A DNA stretch of 64,000 bases, taken from Hamadaea flava (GTDB taxonomy: Bacteria; Actinomycetota; Actinomycetes; Mycobacteriales; Micromonosporaceae). Of the stretch, positions 15,571-27,008 are shown piece after piece. The position numbers and the translations under genes are program-made. Position 1 is the stretch's first letter. The number at the start of each line of letters is the position of its first letter. The stretch covers positions 2,356,001 to 2,420,000 of the forward strand of contig NZ_JAMZDZ010000001.1 in the NCBI RefSeq assembly GCF_024172085.1, written 5' to 3'. The notes under the pieces are model-generated. The model was not told the DNA's origin, searched no databases, and was given only the letters and a program-made list of their open reading frames with translations.

Positions 15571-15624
15571 GGCGCCGCCCATGACGGGGGCCGGGCGCCA
15601 CCCATGACGGGGCCGGGCGCCACT
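15571..15624. repeat. Imperfect 22-23 bp tandem repeat
   Basis: About 2.4 copies of a GGCGCC(G/A)CCCATGACGGGG-type unit (15571-15593, 15594-15615, and a truncated third copy), immediately upstream of the M28 start. The region then turns abruptly AT-richer (15636-15900). Confidence 0.6.
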
Positions 15625-15639
15625 CCAACCCCGCCCCTT

Positions 15640-15668
15640 TTGACAGCGTTATCCCGAATAAAGAATAT
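15640..15668 (+). promoter_or_regulatory. Possible sigma-70-type promoter
   Basis: TTGACA (15640-15645), 17-bp spacer, GAATAT (15663-15668) on the plus strand in the AT-rich part of the 15524-15946 gap. The nearest plus-strand gene starts at 15947, and a transcript from here would run antisense to the small ORF at 15686-15853. The -10 match is weak. Confidence 0.25.
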
Positions 15669-15685
15669 GGCCGTACCGCAATTCA

Positions 15686-15853
15686 CTACCGCATCCCCTT
15701 GCGTGCGCGCGCGCACAATTCGAAAAGGCGCGCTCGAATAGCGTCCACTACCGCATTGAAGGCACCCCGATGTCCCACCATTGCACGAAGATCAACAAGG
15801 CATCGAACCAGGTAGGGTGCACGAAAATATGCGTTGTGCTGGTTCGGATCCAT
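15686..15853 (-). CDS. Candidate low-GC 55-residue ORF divergent from the XRE regulator
   Basis: ATG at 15853 with GAGG 11 nt upstream gives a 55-residue basic, helical protein (MDPNQHNAYFRAPYLVRCLV at the start). Its third codon positions are rich in A/T, unlike almost every other gene in the window, so either it is horizontally acquired or it is not coding. It is divergent from the XRE-DUF5919 gene at 15947 and occupies most of an otherwise empty 423-bp gap. No family recognised; low confidence. Confidence 0.28.
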   Translation of the reverse strand: MDPNQHNAYFRAPYLVRCLVDLRAMVGHRGAFNAVVDAIRARLFELCARARKGMR

Positions 15854-15946
15854 GCGTTTTGAACCTCGATGGAGTTTTTGTTGCCGTGCCCGATTGCTCG
15901 TTGATATAACCGCGTGGTGGAATTGAACGGATCGCGGGGAGGACCC

Positions 15947-16693
15947 ATGCGAAACGAACGGCTGCGCGAAGCCATCCGCGCCAGTGGACTGGCGATAACG
16001 GAGCTCGGCGGCGCCGTCGGAGTCAACGGCAAGACGGCACAGCGGTGGGTCTACGAAGGACGCACACCCCGCCGCAAGACTGCCGACCGGGTCTCGCGGC
16101 GGCTGGGCGTACCGGTCGACTGGCTGTGGCCGACCATCACCGGACCCGACGCGGGTCCCGACAACCAACCGCGCGACTTCGTGCGGCTCTACGCGCACCG
16201 TGGCGAAGCGCCTCGGCAGCTCTGGCACGAGCTGATGCGCGGGGCGAAGTCGAGCATCGACATACTGTGCGTCACGGGGCTCTTCCTGGCGGAGGACAAC
16301 CCCAGCGTCGACGACCTGTTGGCCCGCAAAGCCGAGGACGGGGTGCCGATACGGCTCGCGATGGCGCATCCGGCCAGCCCGGCCCTGCGTCGTCGCGCCG
16401 CCGAACAACGGCTCGTCGGAGCACTCGCCGCCCGCGCACGGGCGGCGATCTCCTACTTCGAGCCGATCGGCGCGATACCCGGGGCGCAACTGCGGACGCA
16501 CAGCCTCACGGCGTACTCGTCGATCTTCCGGTTCGACGACGACCTCCTGCTTAATCAGCATCTCTTCGGTGTGCAGAACTTCCTCAGCCCGCTGATGCAC
16601 CTGCGGCGGGAGACCGAGGGCGGCCTGTTCGACCTGGTGACCGACGCGTTCGACCGGTTCTGGGTGGCCACGATGCCGATCGGGCCCGACTAG
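15947..16693 (+). CDS. XRE-family HTH protein with PLD-like C-terminal domain (DUF5919 type)
   Basis: A 248-residue protein. Residues 1-60 are a Cro/XRE helix-turn-helix (MRNERLREAIRASGLAITEL, then VNGKTAQRWVYEGRTPRRKT). The remainder resembles the DUF5919 domain of actinobacterial XRE proteins, related to phospholipase D-like folds (SIDILCVTGLFLAEDNPSVDDLL, VPIRLAMAHPASP, LTAYSSIFRFDDDLLLNQHLFG). No HKD catalytic motif is visible, so it is probably a sensor or binding domain. The ATG at 15947 follows GGGGAGGA; a longer upstream frame (from 15914) lacks such a signal. It lies 26 nt before a methyltransferase gene on the same strand. Confidence 0.8.
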   Translation: MRNERLREAIRASGLAITELGGAVGVNGKTAQRWVYEGRTPRRKTADRVSRRLGVPVDWLWPTITGPDAGPDNQPRDFVRLYAHRGEAPRQLWHELMRGAKSSIDILCVTGLFLAEDNPSVDDLLARKAEDGVPIRLAMAHPASPALRRRAAEQRLVGALAARARAAISYFEPIGAIPGAQLRTHSLTAYSSIFRFDDDLLLNQHLFGVQNFLSPLMHLRRETEGGLFDLVTDAFDRFWVATMPIGPD

Positions 16694-16719
16694 CCTGTGC
16701 TGAAAAGGAGCGCCACTCC

Positions 16720-17541
16720 ATGACCGACCTCGCCTCTCTCGCCCGCCGGCAATACGCGACCCTCGACCCGCTCGGGGTGCGCATCCGGACGCATCGGCTC
16801 TACAGCGCCCAACCGGACGACGTCGACGCGGCGGTCCGGGCGGCGGTCGGGCTCAGCGCCGCTGACGACCTCCTCGACGTCGGCTGCGGCACGGGCGCCT
16901 TCCTCCAGACGCTGGCCGGGGAGGGACACCTCGGCCAGCTCACCGGGCTCGACATGTCGCCCGCCGCGGTGACCACGCTCGCGGCGACGCCGGGCCTCAC
17001 CGCGATCGAGGGCGACGCCCAGCGCCTGCCCTTCGACGACGCCGCGTTCGATGTGGTCACCGCGCGTCACATGCTCTACCACGTACCCGATCCACTGCTC
17101 GCCGTGCGCGAGGCCCGCCGTGTGTTGCGCCCCGGCGGGCGCTTCGCGGCGGTGGTCAACGTCGAGACCACGATGCCCATCCTGATGGGGCTGCTCGCCA
17201 CCTCGGCCGGCACGCACGGCTTCGCCCGCCTGCGGCCCCACGGCGAGGTCGGCCGGGGTCCGCGCATGGCCAGCGTTCACGACGGCAATCTTCCCGCGCT
17301 GGTCGAGCAGATCTTCGGGTACGCACAAACGCACCGCCACGACAACGCGCTGGTCTTCCCAGCACCCGCGCCGATGATCGACTACGCGGTCTCGTGTCTG
17401 GTCGGCTGGGGTGTGGCCGACGACGACCCGCGGCGCGACGACGTGATCGCGACACTCAGCGAGAACGCGGCCACCCTGTTCGCCGACGGCGGCCCCGTAC
17501 GCGACCCGAAGGGCTACGTGATCGTCACCGCGACCGCCTGA
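16720..17541 (+). CDS. Class I SAM-dependent methyltransferase
   Basis: A 273-residue methyltransferase of the Methyltransf_11/25 type. SAM motif I is LLDVGCGTGAFLQ (about residues 50-62), followed by the acidic loop GLDMSP, and IEGDAQRLPFDDAAFDVV as motif II. It follows the XRE-DUF5919 gene by 26 nt with an AAAGGAG Shine-Dalgarno, so they are probably co-transcribed. It is convergent with kdgK (12-nt gap). Substrate unknown. Confidence 0.85.
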   Translation: MTDLASLARRQYATLDPLGVRIRTHRLYSAQPDDVDAAVRAAVGLSAADDLLDVGCGTGAFLQTLAGEGHLGQLTGLDMSPAAVTTLAATPGLTAIEGDAQRLPFDDAAFDVVTARHMLYHVPDPLLAVREARRVLRPGGRFAAVVNVETTMPILMGLLATSAGTHGFARLRPHGEVGRGPRMASVHDGNLPALVEQIFGYAQTHRHDNALVFPAPAPMIDYAVSCLVGWGVADDDPRRDDVIATLSENAATLFADGGPVRDPKGYVIVTATA

Positions 17542-17553
17542 CAGCCCATCGGT

Positions 17554-18573
17554 CTACCGGCTGACGTCGGCGACCGCCGTCGTCGCGAGCGCAGCGACCT
17601 CGGCCAGCGTCGCCATCGAGGTGTCGCCTGGGGTGGTCATCGCCAACGCCCCGTGGGCCACGCCGTACTCCACGGCGAGGCTCAGGTCGAGTCCGGTCAG
17701 CAGTCCGTAGATGAGGCCGGAGGCGAAGCCGTCGCCGCCGCCGATCCGGTCGAGCACCGCCAGTCCTTCCCGCATCCGGGATTCGGCGATCTCACCGTCG
17801 CGCCAGACGATCGCACCCCAGTCGTGCACATTGGTGGAGTGCACTCGGCGCAGCGTCGTGGCGACGACGCGGAGTCGCGGGAACTCCTTGACCAGGTCGT
17901 CCACGTGCCCGGCGAAGGTCGCCGCCGAGACCGGCGCCTCGGTGGGCACCCCGAAGAGCACGTCCACTCCGGACAGCAGCCGGCGGTTGACCTCCTGGGC
18001 CCGTTCGCGGCCGCCCCGGCCGTGCCAGAGGCTGGCCCGATAGTTGAGGTCGTATGAGACGGTCGCACCGTGCCGATGGGCCGCGTCGATCGCCGCCTCG
18101 ATCAGGTCGGGCGTGGTGTCGGACAGCCCGGCGAGGATGCCGCCGGTGTGCAGCCAGCGTACGCCGCCGCCGAAGAGCGCATCCCAATCCACATCGGACG
18201 GACGGAGCTGGGCGATCGCGGTGTTCCCGCGGTCGGACACCCCCAGCGGCGCGCGTACGCCGAAGCCACGTTCGACGAAGTTGAGCCCGTTGCGCACCTC
18301 GCGCCCGATGCCGTCGTAGGGCAGCCACGTGACGTGCGACGTGTCGACGCCGCCGGCGAGCATGAGGTCCTCGACCAGGCGGCCCACCTCGTTGTCGGCC
18401 AGCGCCGTGACGATCGCCGTACGCAGCCCGAAACACCGTCGAAGCGCCCGCGAGACGTTGTACTCGCCGCCGCCTTCCCAGACGGAGAAGCTGCGCGCCG
18501 TGCGTACGCGTCCCTCGCCGGGGTCGAGCCGCAGCATCACCTCGCCGAGCGCGACCAGGTCGACCGCGGTCAT
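17554..18573 (-). CDS. kdgK: PfkB-family 2-keto-3-deoxygluconate kinase
   Basis: A 339-residue ribokinase/PfkB kinase. The N-terminal GGGEYNVSRALRRCFG and C-terminal IGGGDGFASGLIYGLL (catalytic Asp in the GGGD motif) are typical of KDG kinases, which phosphorylate 2-keto-3-deoxygluconate to KDPG. Its ATG overlaps the TGA of eda (ATGA), so the pair is translationally coupled. KDG kinase plus KDPG aldolase convert KDG to pyruvate and glyceraldehyde-3-phosphate, as in the lower Entner-Doudoroff or uronate/polysaccharide-derived acid pathway. Assignment to KDG rather than another sugar acid rests mainly on this pairing. Confidence 0.85.
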   Translation of the reverse strand: MTAVDLVALGEVMLRLDPGEGRVRTARSFSVWEGGGEYNVSRALRRCFGLRTAIVTALADNEVGRLVEDLMLAGGVDTSHVTWLPYDGIGREVRNGLNFVERGFGVRAPLGVSDRGNTAIAQLRPSDVDWDALFGGGVRWLHTGGILAGLSDTTPDLIEAAIDAAHRHGATVSYDLNYRASLWHGRGGRERAQEVNRRLLSGVDVLFGVPTEAPVSAATFAGHVDDLVKEFPRLRVVATTLRRVHSTNVHDWGAIVWRDGEIAESRMREGLAVLDRIGGGDGFASGLIYGLLTGLDLSLAVEYGVAHGALAMTTPGDTSMATLAEVAALATTAVADVSR

Positions 18574-19190
18574 CGCGCGGCCACCTCGACGGCCGCGGTC
18601 GACCGTCGGGTGATCTCGGCGAAGTCGCCGCTCGCCAGCAGGTCCGGGGCGGCCAGCCAGGAAGCGCCGACCGCGAGCACGGCGGGCTCGGCGAGGTAGC
18701 CGGCGAGGTTCGCCAGCGAGACGCCGCCCGTCGGCACGAACTTGACCTGGCCGAACGGACCGGACAGCGCGCGGATGCCGGCCGGGCCGCCGAGCTGTTC
18801 GGCCGGGAAGAACTTGACGGTCGTGACCCCGGCTTCCAGGGCGGCCTGCAGTTCCGTCGCGGTAGCGATCCCCGGGATCACCGGTACGCCCACCTCCTGG
18901 CAGCGCCGCACCACGGTCGAGGAGAACCCTGGGCTGAGGATGTATTTCGCGCCGGCCTCGACGGCCAGCTCCACCTGCTCGGCGGTGAGCACGGTGCCGG
19001 CCCCGACGAGCAGGTCGCTCTGCTCCGCCAGCGTCGCGATGGCCGCCAGGGCAGCCGGCGTACGCAGGGTGATCTCGATGGTCCGGATGCCGCCCGCCCA
19101 CAGCGCCTGCCCGAGGTCGAGCGCGAGCCCGGCGTCGGGCAGTGCCACGACGGGGATGATCCGTGTTCCGCCCAGCTGAACGTCGTTCAC
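18570..19190 (-). CDS. eda: KDPG/KHG aldolase (2-dehydro-3-deoxy-phosphogluconate aldolase)
   Basis: A 206-residue class I aldolase. Family hallmarks seen: RIIPVVALPD, IEITLRTPAALAAI (Glu of the active site), LLVGAGTVLTAEQ, AGAKYILSPGF, VTTVKFFPAEQLGG (Schiff-base Lys in VKFFPAE) and VKFVPTGGVSLAN. It cleaves KDPG to pyruvate and glyceraldehyde-3-phosphate. The GTG at 19190 is 13 nt after the CGNR gene stop and its own stop overlaps the kdgK start. A longer open frame upstream is a shadow of the CGNR gene. Confidence 0.92.
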   Translation of the reverse strand: MNDVQLGGTRIIPVVALPDAGLALDLGQALWAGGIRTIEITLRTPAALAAIATLAEQSDLLVGAGTVLTAEQVELAVEAGAKYILSPGFSSTVVRRCQEVGVPVIPGIATATELQAALEAGVTTVKFFPAEQLGGPAGIRALSGPFGQVKFVPTGGVSLANLAGYLAEPAVLAVGASWLAAPDLLASGDFAEITRRSTAAVEVAAR

Positions 19191-19203
19191 GTCAGCGAAA
19201 CTA

Positions 19204-19707
19204 CTACACCCGGTTCCGGGCCCGATAGGCCGCGACCGTCGTCCGGCTGGCGCAGGTGTTGGAACAGAACCGTCGAGTGCGGTTCTTGGACTGGTCGACG
19301 AAGAAGTCTTCGCAGCCGTCGGCCGCACAGCGCCCCAGGGTCAGGCCGGGGTCACCGGTGGCGACGTGTGCGAGGGCCGCGCCGACGGTCTGCCCGATCC
19401 AGCGGACCGGCTCCTCGCCGTTGCGCGCGAAGTGGATGTGCGGATGGTCCTCCCCGTCGTGATCGGACAGGTGCATCCGCGGTGGATATCGCCGCAGCAA
19501 CGTGTCGACCGCGTCCACCGGTACGCCGTCGACGATCTGGCCGAGCGCCGCCCGGATCACTTTCAGCAGCGGTGCCAGCTCGGCCGGGCCGGGCGGGGTG
19601 ACCTCGTGTTCGGTGAACATCTGGTGCCCGTCGGACGCGGACGCGGGCGAGTTCACCAGCTCGACCGCGAACCGCGTGACGTTGCCCAAGTAGTCGACGT
19701 ATTCCAC
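19204..19707 (-). CDS. CGNR zinc-finger transcriptional regulator
   Basis: A 167-residue protein of the CGNR family (ABATE plus C-terminal zinc finger). The zinc finger reads CAADGCEDFFVDQSKNRTRR then FCSNTCASRTTVAAYRARNR; the CGNR tetrapeptide itself is replaced by CSNTCASRT. GTG at 19707 is preferred (AGGTGG 4 nt upstream), since the upstream ATG at 19746 would overlap the start of the divergent gene. It is the first gene of the CGNR-eda-kdgK run (13-nt gap), so it probably regulates this catabolic operon. Confidence 0.85.
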   Translation of the reverse strand: MEYVDYLGNVTRFAVELVNSPASASDGHQMFTEHEVTPPGPAELAPLLKVIRAALGQIVDGVPVDAVDTLLRRYPPRMHLSDHDGEDHPHIHFARNGEEPVRWIGQTVGAALAHVATGDPGLTLGRCAADGCEDFFVDQSKNRTRRFCSNTCASRTTVAAYRARNRV

Positions 19708-19737
19708 TTGACCACCTACATTCGCGATCCATATCGT
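19708..19737 (+). promoter_or_regulatory. Leaderless promoter of the gene at 19745
   Basis: -35 TTGACC (19708-19713), 18-bp spacer, -10 TATCGT (19732-19737), with the ATG at 19745, 7 nt after the -10. The same -10 hexamer, TATCGT, is used by the ArsR-SRPBCC promoter at 29869-29898. No Shine-Dalgarno could fit, so the mRNA should be leaderless. Confidence 0.6.
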
Positions 19738-19744
19738 AGGCCCC

Positions 19745-20392
19745 ATGCTAGCAAAAGACCCCTACACAGCAGCACTGCACCGGCTCGGCCACTTCCAGTC
19801 GGCGCTCGACCGGGCGGATACCCCCGAGATCCGGGCCGAGCTGCTCATCGACCGGTTCTTCTGGCAGGGCGAGGACCACGACGCGGCGCAGTACGCGGTC
19901 GACGCCCTCGACCCGGCGTCGACCACCGGCCGATACCTGGCCGCCCGGCACGCGTACAGCCGCTTGTTGTTCGAGCACGAGGTCCGGCCGGACGACCAGG
20001 CCGTGGTGCGCGTGGGCTACGAGGCGGCCGCCGCGGATCCGCAGCTGGCCGGCTGGGGCGAGTTCCACCTGGGCGTCTTCGCCGACAACATCCTGGAAGA
20101 CCCGAGCGCGGCGAAGGCCCACTTCGACCAGGCGGCCAAGGACGGCGACCCGCTGTTGCAGTCCTATGTGGTGCGTCATCTGTCGGTGCACGAACCCGAG
20201 CGGGCCCTCGACCACCTGCGCCACTCGCTCTACCTGCGGGCCACGCTCGGCTACCGGCCGCAGACCGCAGCCGCGATGGTAGCGCTGGCCGACGCGCTCC
20301 CCGATGGGGATGAGCGGCGGCATCTGCGGGCGGCGGCGCTGGTCACCGCGCAGGAGCTTCAGCTGTCCTGGCTGCTCGGCGCGCTTTCCTGA
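19745..20392 (+). CDS. Helical repeat (TPR/Sel1-like) hypothetical protein
   Basis: A 215-residue soluble all-helical protein with loosely repeating Ala/Leu/Tyr helices (FDQAAKDGDPLLQSYVVRHL and similar), suggestive of TPR or Sel1-type repeats. No catalytic motif recognised. Its 3' end overlaps the 3' end of the convergent SWIM gene by 34 bp. A leaderless promoter lies directly upstream. Confidence 0.75.
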   Translation: MLAKDPYTAALHRLGHFQSALDRADTPEIRAELLIDRFFWQGEDHDAAQYAVDALDPASTTGRYLAARHAYSRLLFEHEVRPDDQAVVRVGYEAAAADPQLAGWGEFHLGVFADNILEDPSAAKAHFDQAAKDGDPLLQSYVVRHLSVHEPERALDHLRHSLYLRATLGYRPQTAAAMVALADALPDGDERRHLRAAALVTAQELQLSWLLGALS

Positions 20393-21209
20393 GCAGCGGG
20401 CCCTGACCCGGCGGAGACGCCGGTGATCAGCAGGCCCACCTCGGCTCCGCCGACGGACGGCGGCGGCGTGCCGAGCTGGCGCGACAACGGGACATCCGGC
20501 AGCCCGACGGGTGGAGTCGGCGGAAGCGGGGTCGGCGACGACCACCACCGCGACACCGGCGGCTCCTCCCCGGGCTCGCCGAGCGCCGCCGCCGTGCCCA
20601 CGACCGGCGTGACGACGCCGGAACCCCGCTGCACCTGCAACGCGTCGAGCAGATCAGACCGCGTACGCCCGCGCCAGAGCAGCAGCGTGAACGGATCCTC
20701 GTCGAACCGCTCGGCCAGCAGGTAGCACGCGGCGGCGATGTGCTTGCACGGCCAGCCCCAGTCCGGGCAGGAACAGTCCAGCGACACGTCGGTGGCACGC
20801 GTCGGGAACAGCGGCACACCCTCGGCGGCGAACAGGTCGACGAGTTCGTGCGGCACCTGACCGGCCAGCAGATGCGCCGCGAACAGGGCCTGCGCGGCGA
20901 GCTGCCGCTCCAGCCCCGCCCAGGTCGCCTCGCCGAGCGGCGGGAACCCGAGCCGCACCGCGTACGGAGTGGCCCGCGACCCCTGCACGGCCGCGCTGAC
21001 CTGACCGGGCTGGATGTCCAGCGAGAGCACCTGCCCGGCTCGGGCGTACGACCTCCCCCGAGTCAACCTTCCCTTGTCCGCGAACGATTCCAGCGCGCCG
21101 ATGAACGCCTTCGACCACCAGGTGTCGCCGATCGAACCCCGCGCCGACCGGGCCTTGATACCGCCCGCCACCTTGCGGGGACGGCCGAACTCACGCCACT
21201 GCGGGGTCG

Positions 21210-21213
<4 letters not shown>
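20359..21213 (-). CDS. SWIM zinc-finger protein
   Basis: A 284-residue protein. The SWIM motif CxCxnCxH appears as CSCPDWGWPCKHIAA at about residues 148-162. The N-terminal half (RGSIGDTWWSKAFIGALESF, then GRLTRGRSYARAGQVLSLDI) is the conserved region of actinobacterial SWIM proteins that neighbour SNF2 helicases. The C-terminus is Pro/Gly-rich and probably disordered. Its ATG overlaps the TGA of the SNF2 gene (ATGA), so it is translationally coupled and probably a partner of that helicase on DNA. Confidence 0.88.
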
Positions 21214-25499
<4,286 letters not shown>

Positions 25500-25581
25500 C
25501 CTGACAACCCCCCAACGCGCCGCTGCCAGGAGATTCTATGAGCCGGGTCCGACAGGCGAACCCACCGGACCCGGCCGACGG

Positions 25582-26847
25582 TCACGGTTCGGTCTGGCCG
25601 TTGAGGAGCCAAGGCAGGTTGACCTTGCGGAACACGATCGAGCGGTGCGACGTGCTGTTGGCGTCGGCGTTCTCGTTGACCTCGATCAGCGCGCCCACGT
25701 AGTAGTCGGCGGTCTTGGCCATGCTGCTGTAGCCGCCCTCCTGCACGTTCGCCGTGCCCAGCTCCGACCAGGCGGGCAGCGGGGCGTCGCTGGTCTTGCG
25801 CCAGATCGGCCAGGTCACCCCTTCGTCGTAGCTGATCCGGAACTCCATGTCGGTACGCGTGACGGTGCTGGGCGGGTTCAGGAACACGATCCGGGTCGGG
25901 TCGTCGAGGTTGTACCGGATGATCGAACCTTCGCAGCGCGGGTCGAGCAGCGTCGAGTCGGCGGCGTACGCGCCGAAGCCGCCTTCGATGGTGCCCCGGG
26001 TGACCCAGCGTCGCTTGGCGATGTTCCACAGTCCGTCGGAGGCCCGGTCGTTGCGGTAGAGGCGGCCGTCGGTCAGCTCCAGGATGGTGCCTTCGTTGGT
26101 GCCGTCCTGGACGGTGCCGTCGGCGGGATCGGTGATCAGGGCGTACTTCCAGGTCGCGCCGTGGTCGTCGCTGTAGATGTTGCGGTGCAGCGCGGGGATG
26201 ACCAGGCGTCCGGCGTGCGCGCCGACGGTCAGCTGTACGCCGGCGCCCGGGCCCATCGCGTCCCAGACCCAGGTCTTGCCGTTGAGGGTCTTCGGCTTCA
26301 GCGACTCGGTGAGGTCCTGCGGCGTCGTCCAGGTCAGCCCGTCGTCAGTGCTCTTGGAGAGGTAGACCTTGCGGTGCTCCCAGGCGTTCATCTTGGTGGT
26401 GCCGGTGGCGCCGTTCTCGCTGACGCCTTCGGGGTTCCAGCTCAGGAACAGGAAGATCGTGCCGGTGGTGCGGTCGACCACGGCGGTGGGGTTGCCCCAG
26501 GTGCCCTGGCCCGCGCCGACCACTTCGCGCAGCGACGACCAGGTGGCGCCGTTGTCGGTGGAGCGCTTGTAGACGAGGTTGATGTTGCCGTAGTCGACGT
26601 TGGCTGAGGCGCGGCCTTCGACGAAGGCGAGAAGCGTGTTCTGCGTGGTGCGGATCAGCGACGGGATCCGGAACGAGTGGTAGGTGATCCCGTTGAGGAC
26701 CTCGCTGCCACCGCCGTCGAAGAGAAGCTTCTCGGTGTGGATCGCGGTCGCGGCCTGAACCGGGGCGGCGGTCGTCAGGCAGGCGGCGGCCGCGATCAAG
26801 ACCGCGACCAGCCCGGACATAGGACGTGGGATGTTGGGTCTGTGCAC
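25582..26847 (-). CDS. Secreted exo-alpha-sialidase (GH33-like)
   Basis: A 421-residue neuraminidase. A signal peptide spans about residues 10-33 (ending PVQAAT). FRIP is at 59-62, holding the first arginine of the catalytic triad. Four Asp boxes of the form S-x-D-x-G-x-T-W occur at about 96-103, 166-173, 226-233 and 339-346, marking the six-bladed propeller. It would release sialic acids from host or soil glycoconjugates. The GTG start at 26847 has AAGGAGG 8 nt upstream. It is divergent from a GHL10 glycosidase, suggesting a shared glycan-scavenging function. No anchor or CBM seen. Confidence 0.9.
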   Translation of the reverse strand: MHRPNIPRPMSGLVAVLIAAAACLTTAAPVQAATAIHTEKLLFDGGGSEVLNGITYHSFRIPSLIRTTQNTLLAFVEGRASANVDYGNINLVYKRSTDNGATWSSLREVVGAGQGTWGNPTAVVDRTTGTIFLFLSWNPEGVSENGATGTTKMNAWEHRKVYLSKSTDDGLTWTTPQDLTESLKPKTLNGKTWVWDAMGPGAGVQLTVGAHAGRLVIPALHRNIYSDDHGATWKYALITDPADGTVQDGTNEGTILELTDGRLYRNDRASDGLWNIAKRRWVTRGTIEGGFGAYAADSTLLDPRCEGSIIRYNLDDPTRIVFLNPPSTVTRTDMEFRISYDEGVTWPIWRKTSDAPLPAWSELGTANVQEGGYSSMAKTADYYVGALIEVNENADANSTSHRSIVFRKVNLPWLLNGQTEP

Positions 26848-27008
26848 TGCGTTCCTCCTTGGAGACGCGTGGGCGGTGAGAGCATCATCCGCGCTTCGCC
26901 GTCGATGTCAAGAGGGCCAGTCACGTCTTCACAAAGTGATGCGCGCTGTGGTAAATCATTCACACCACATCGACGACCGCACCAGCATCGATCGAGAGGA
27001 TCCCCCCT

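Noticed and set aside
15748-16032. 94-residue minus-strand ORF overlapping the XRE start
   Set aside because: It runs across the XRE Shine-Dalgarno and first codons, has no ribosome-binding site and the alternative frame (15686-15853) is a better candidate.
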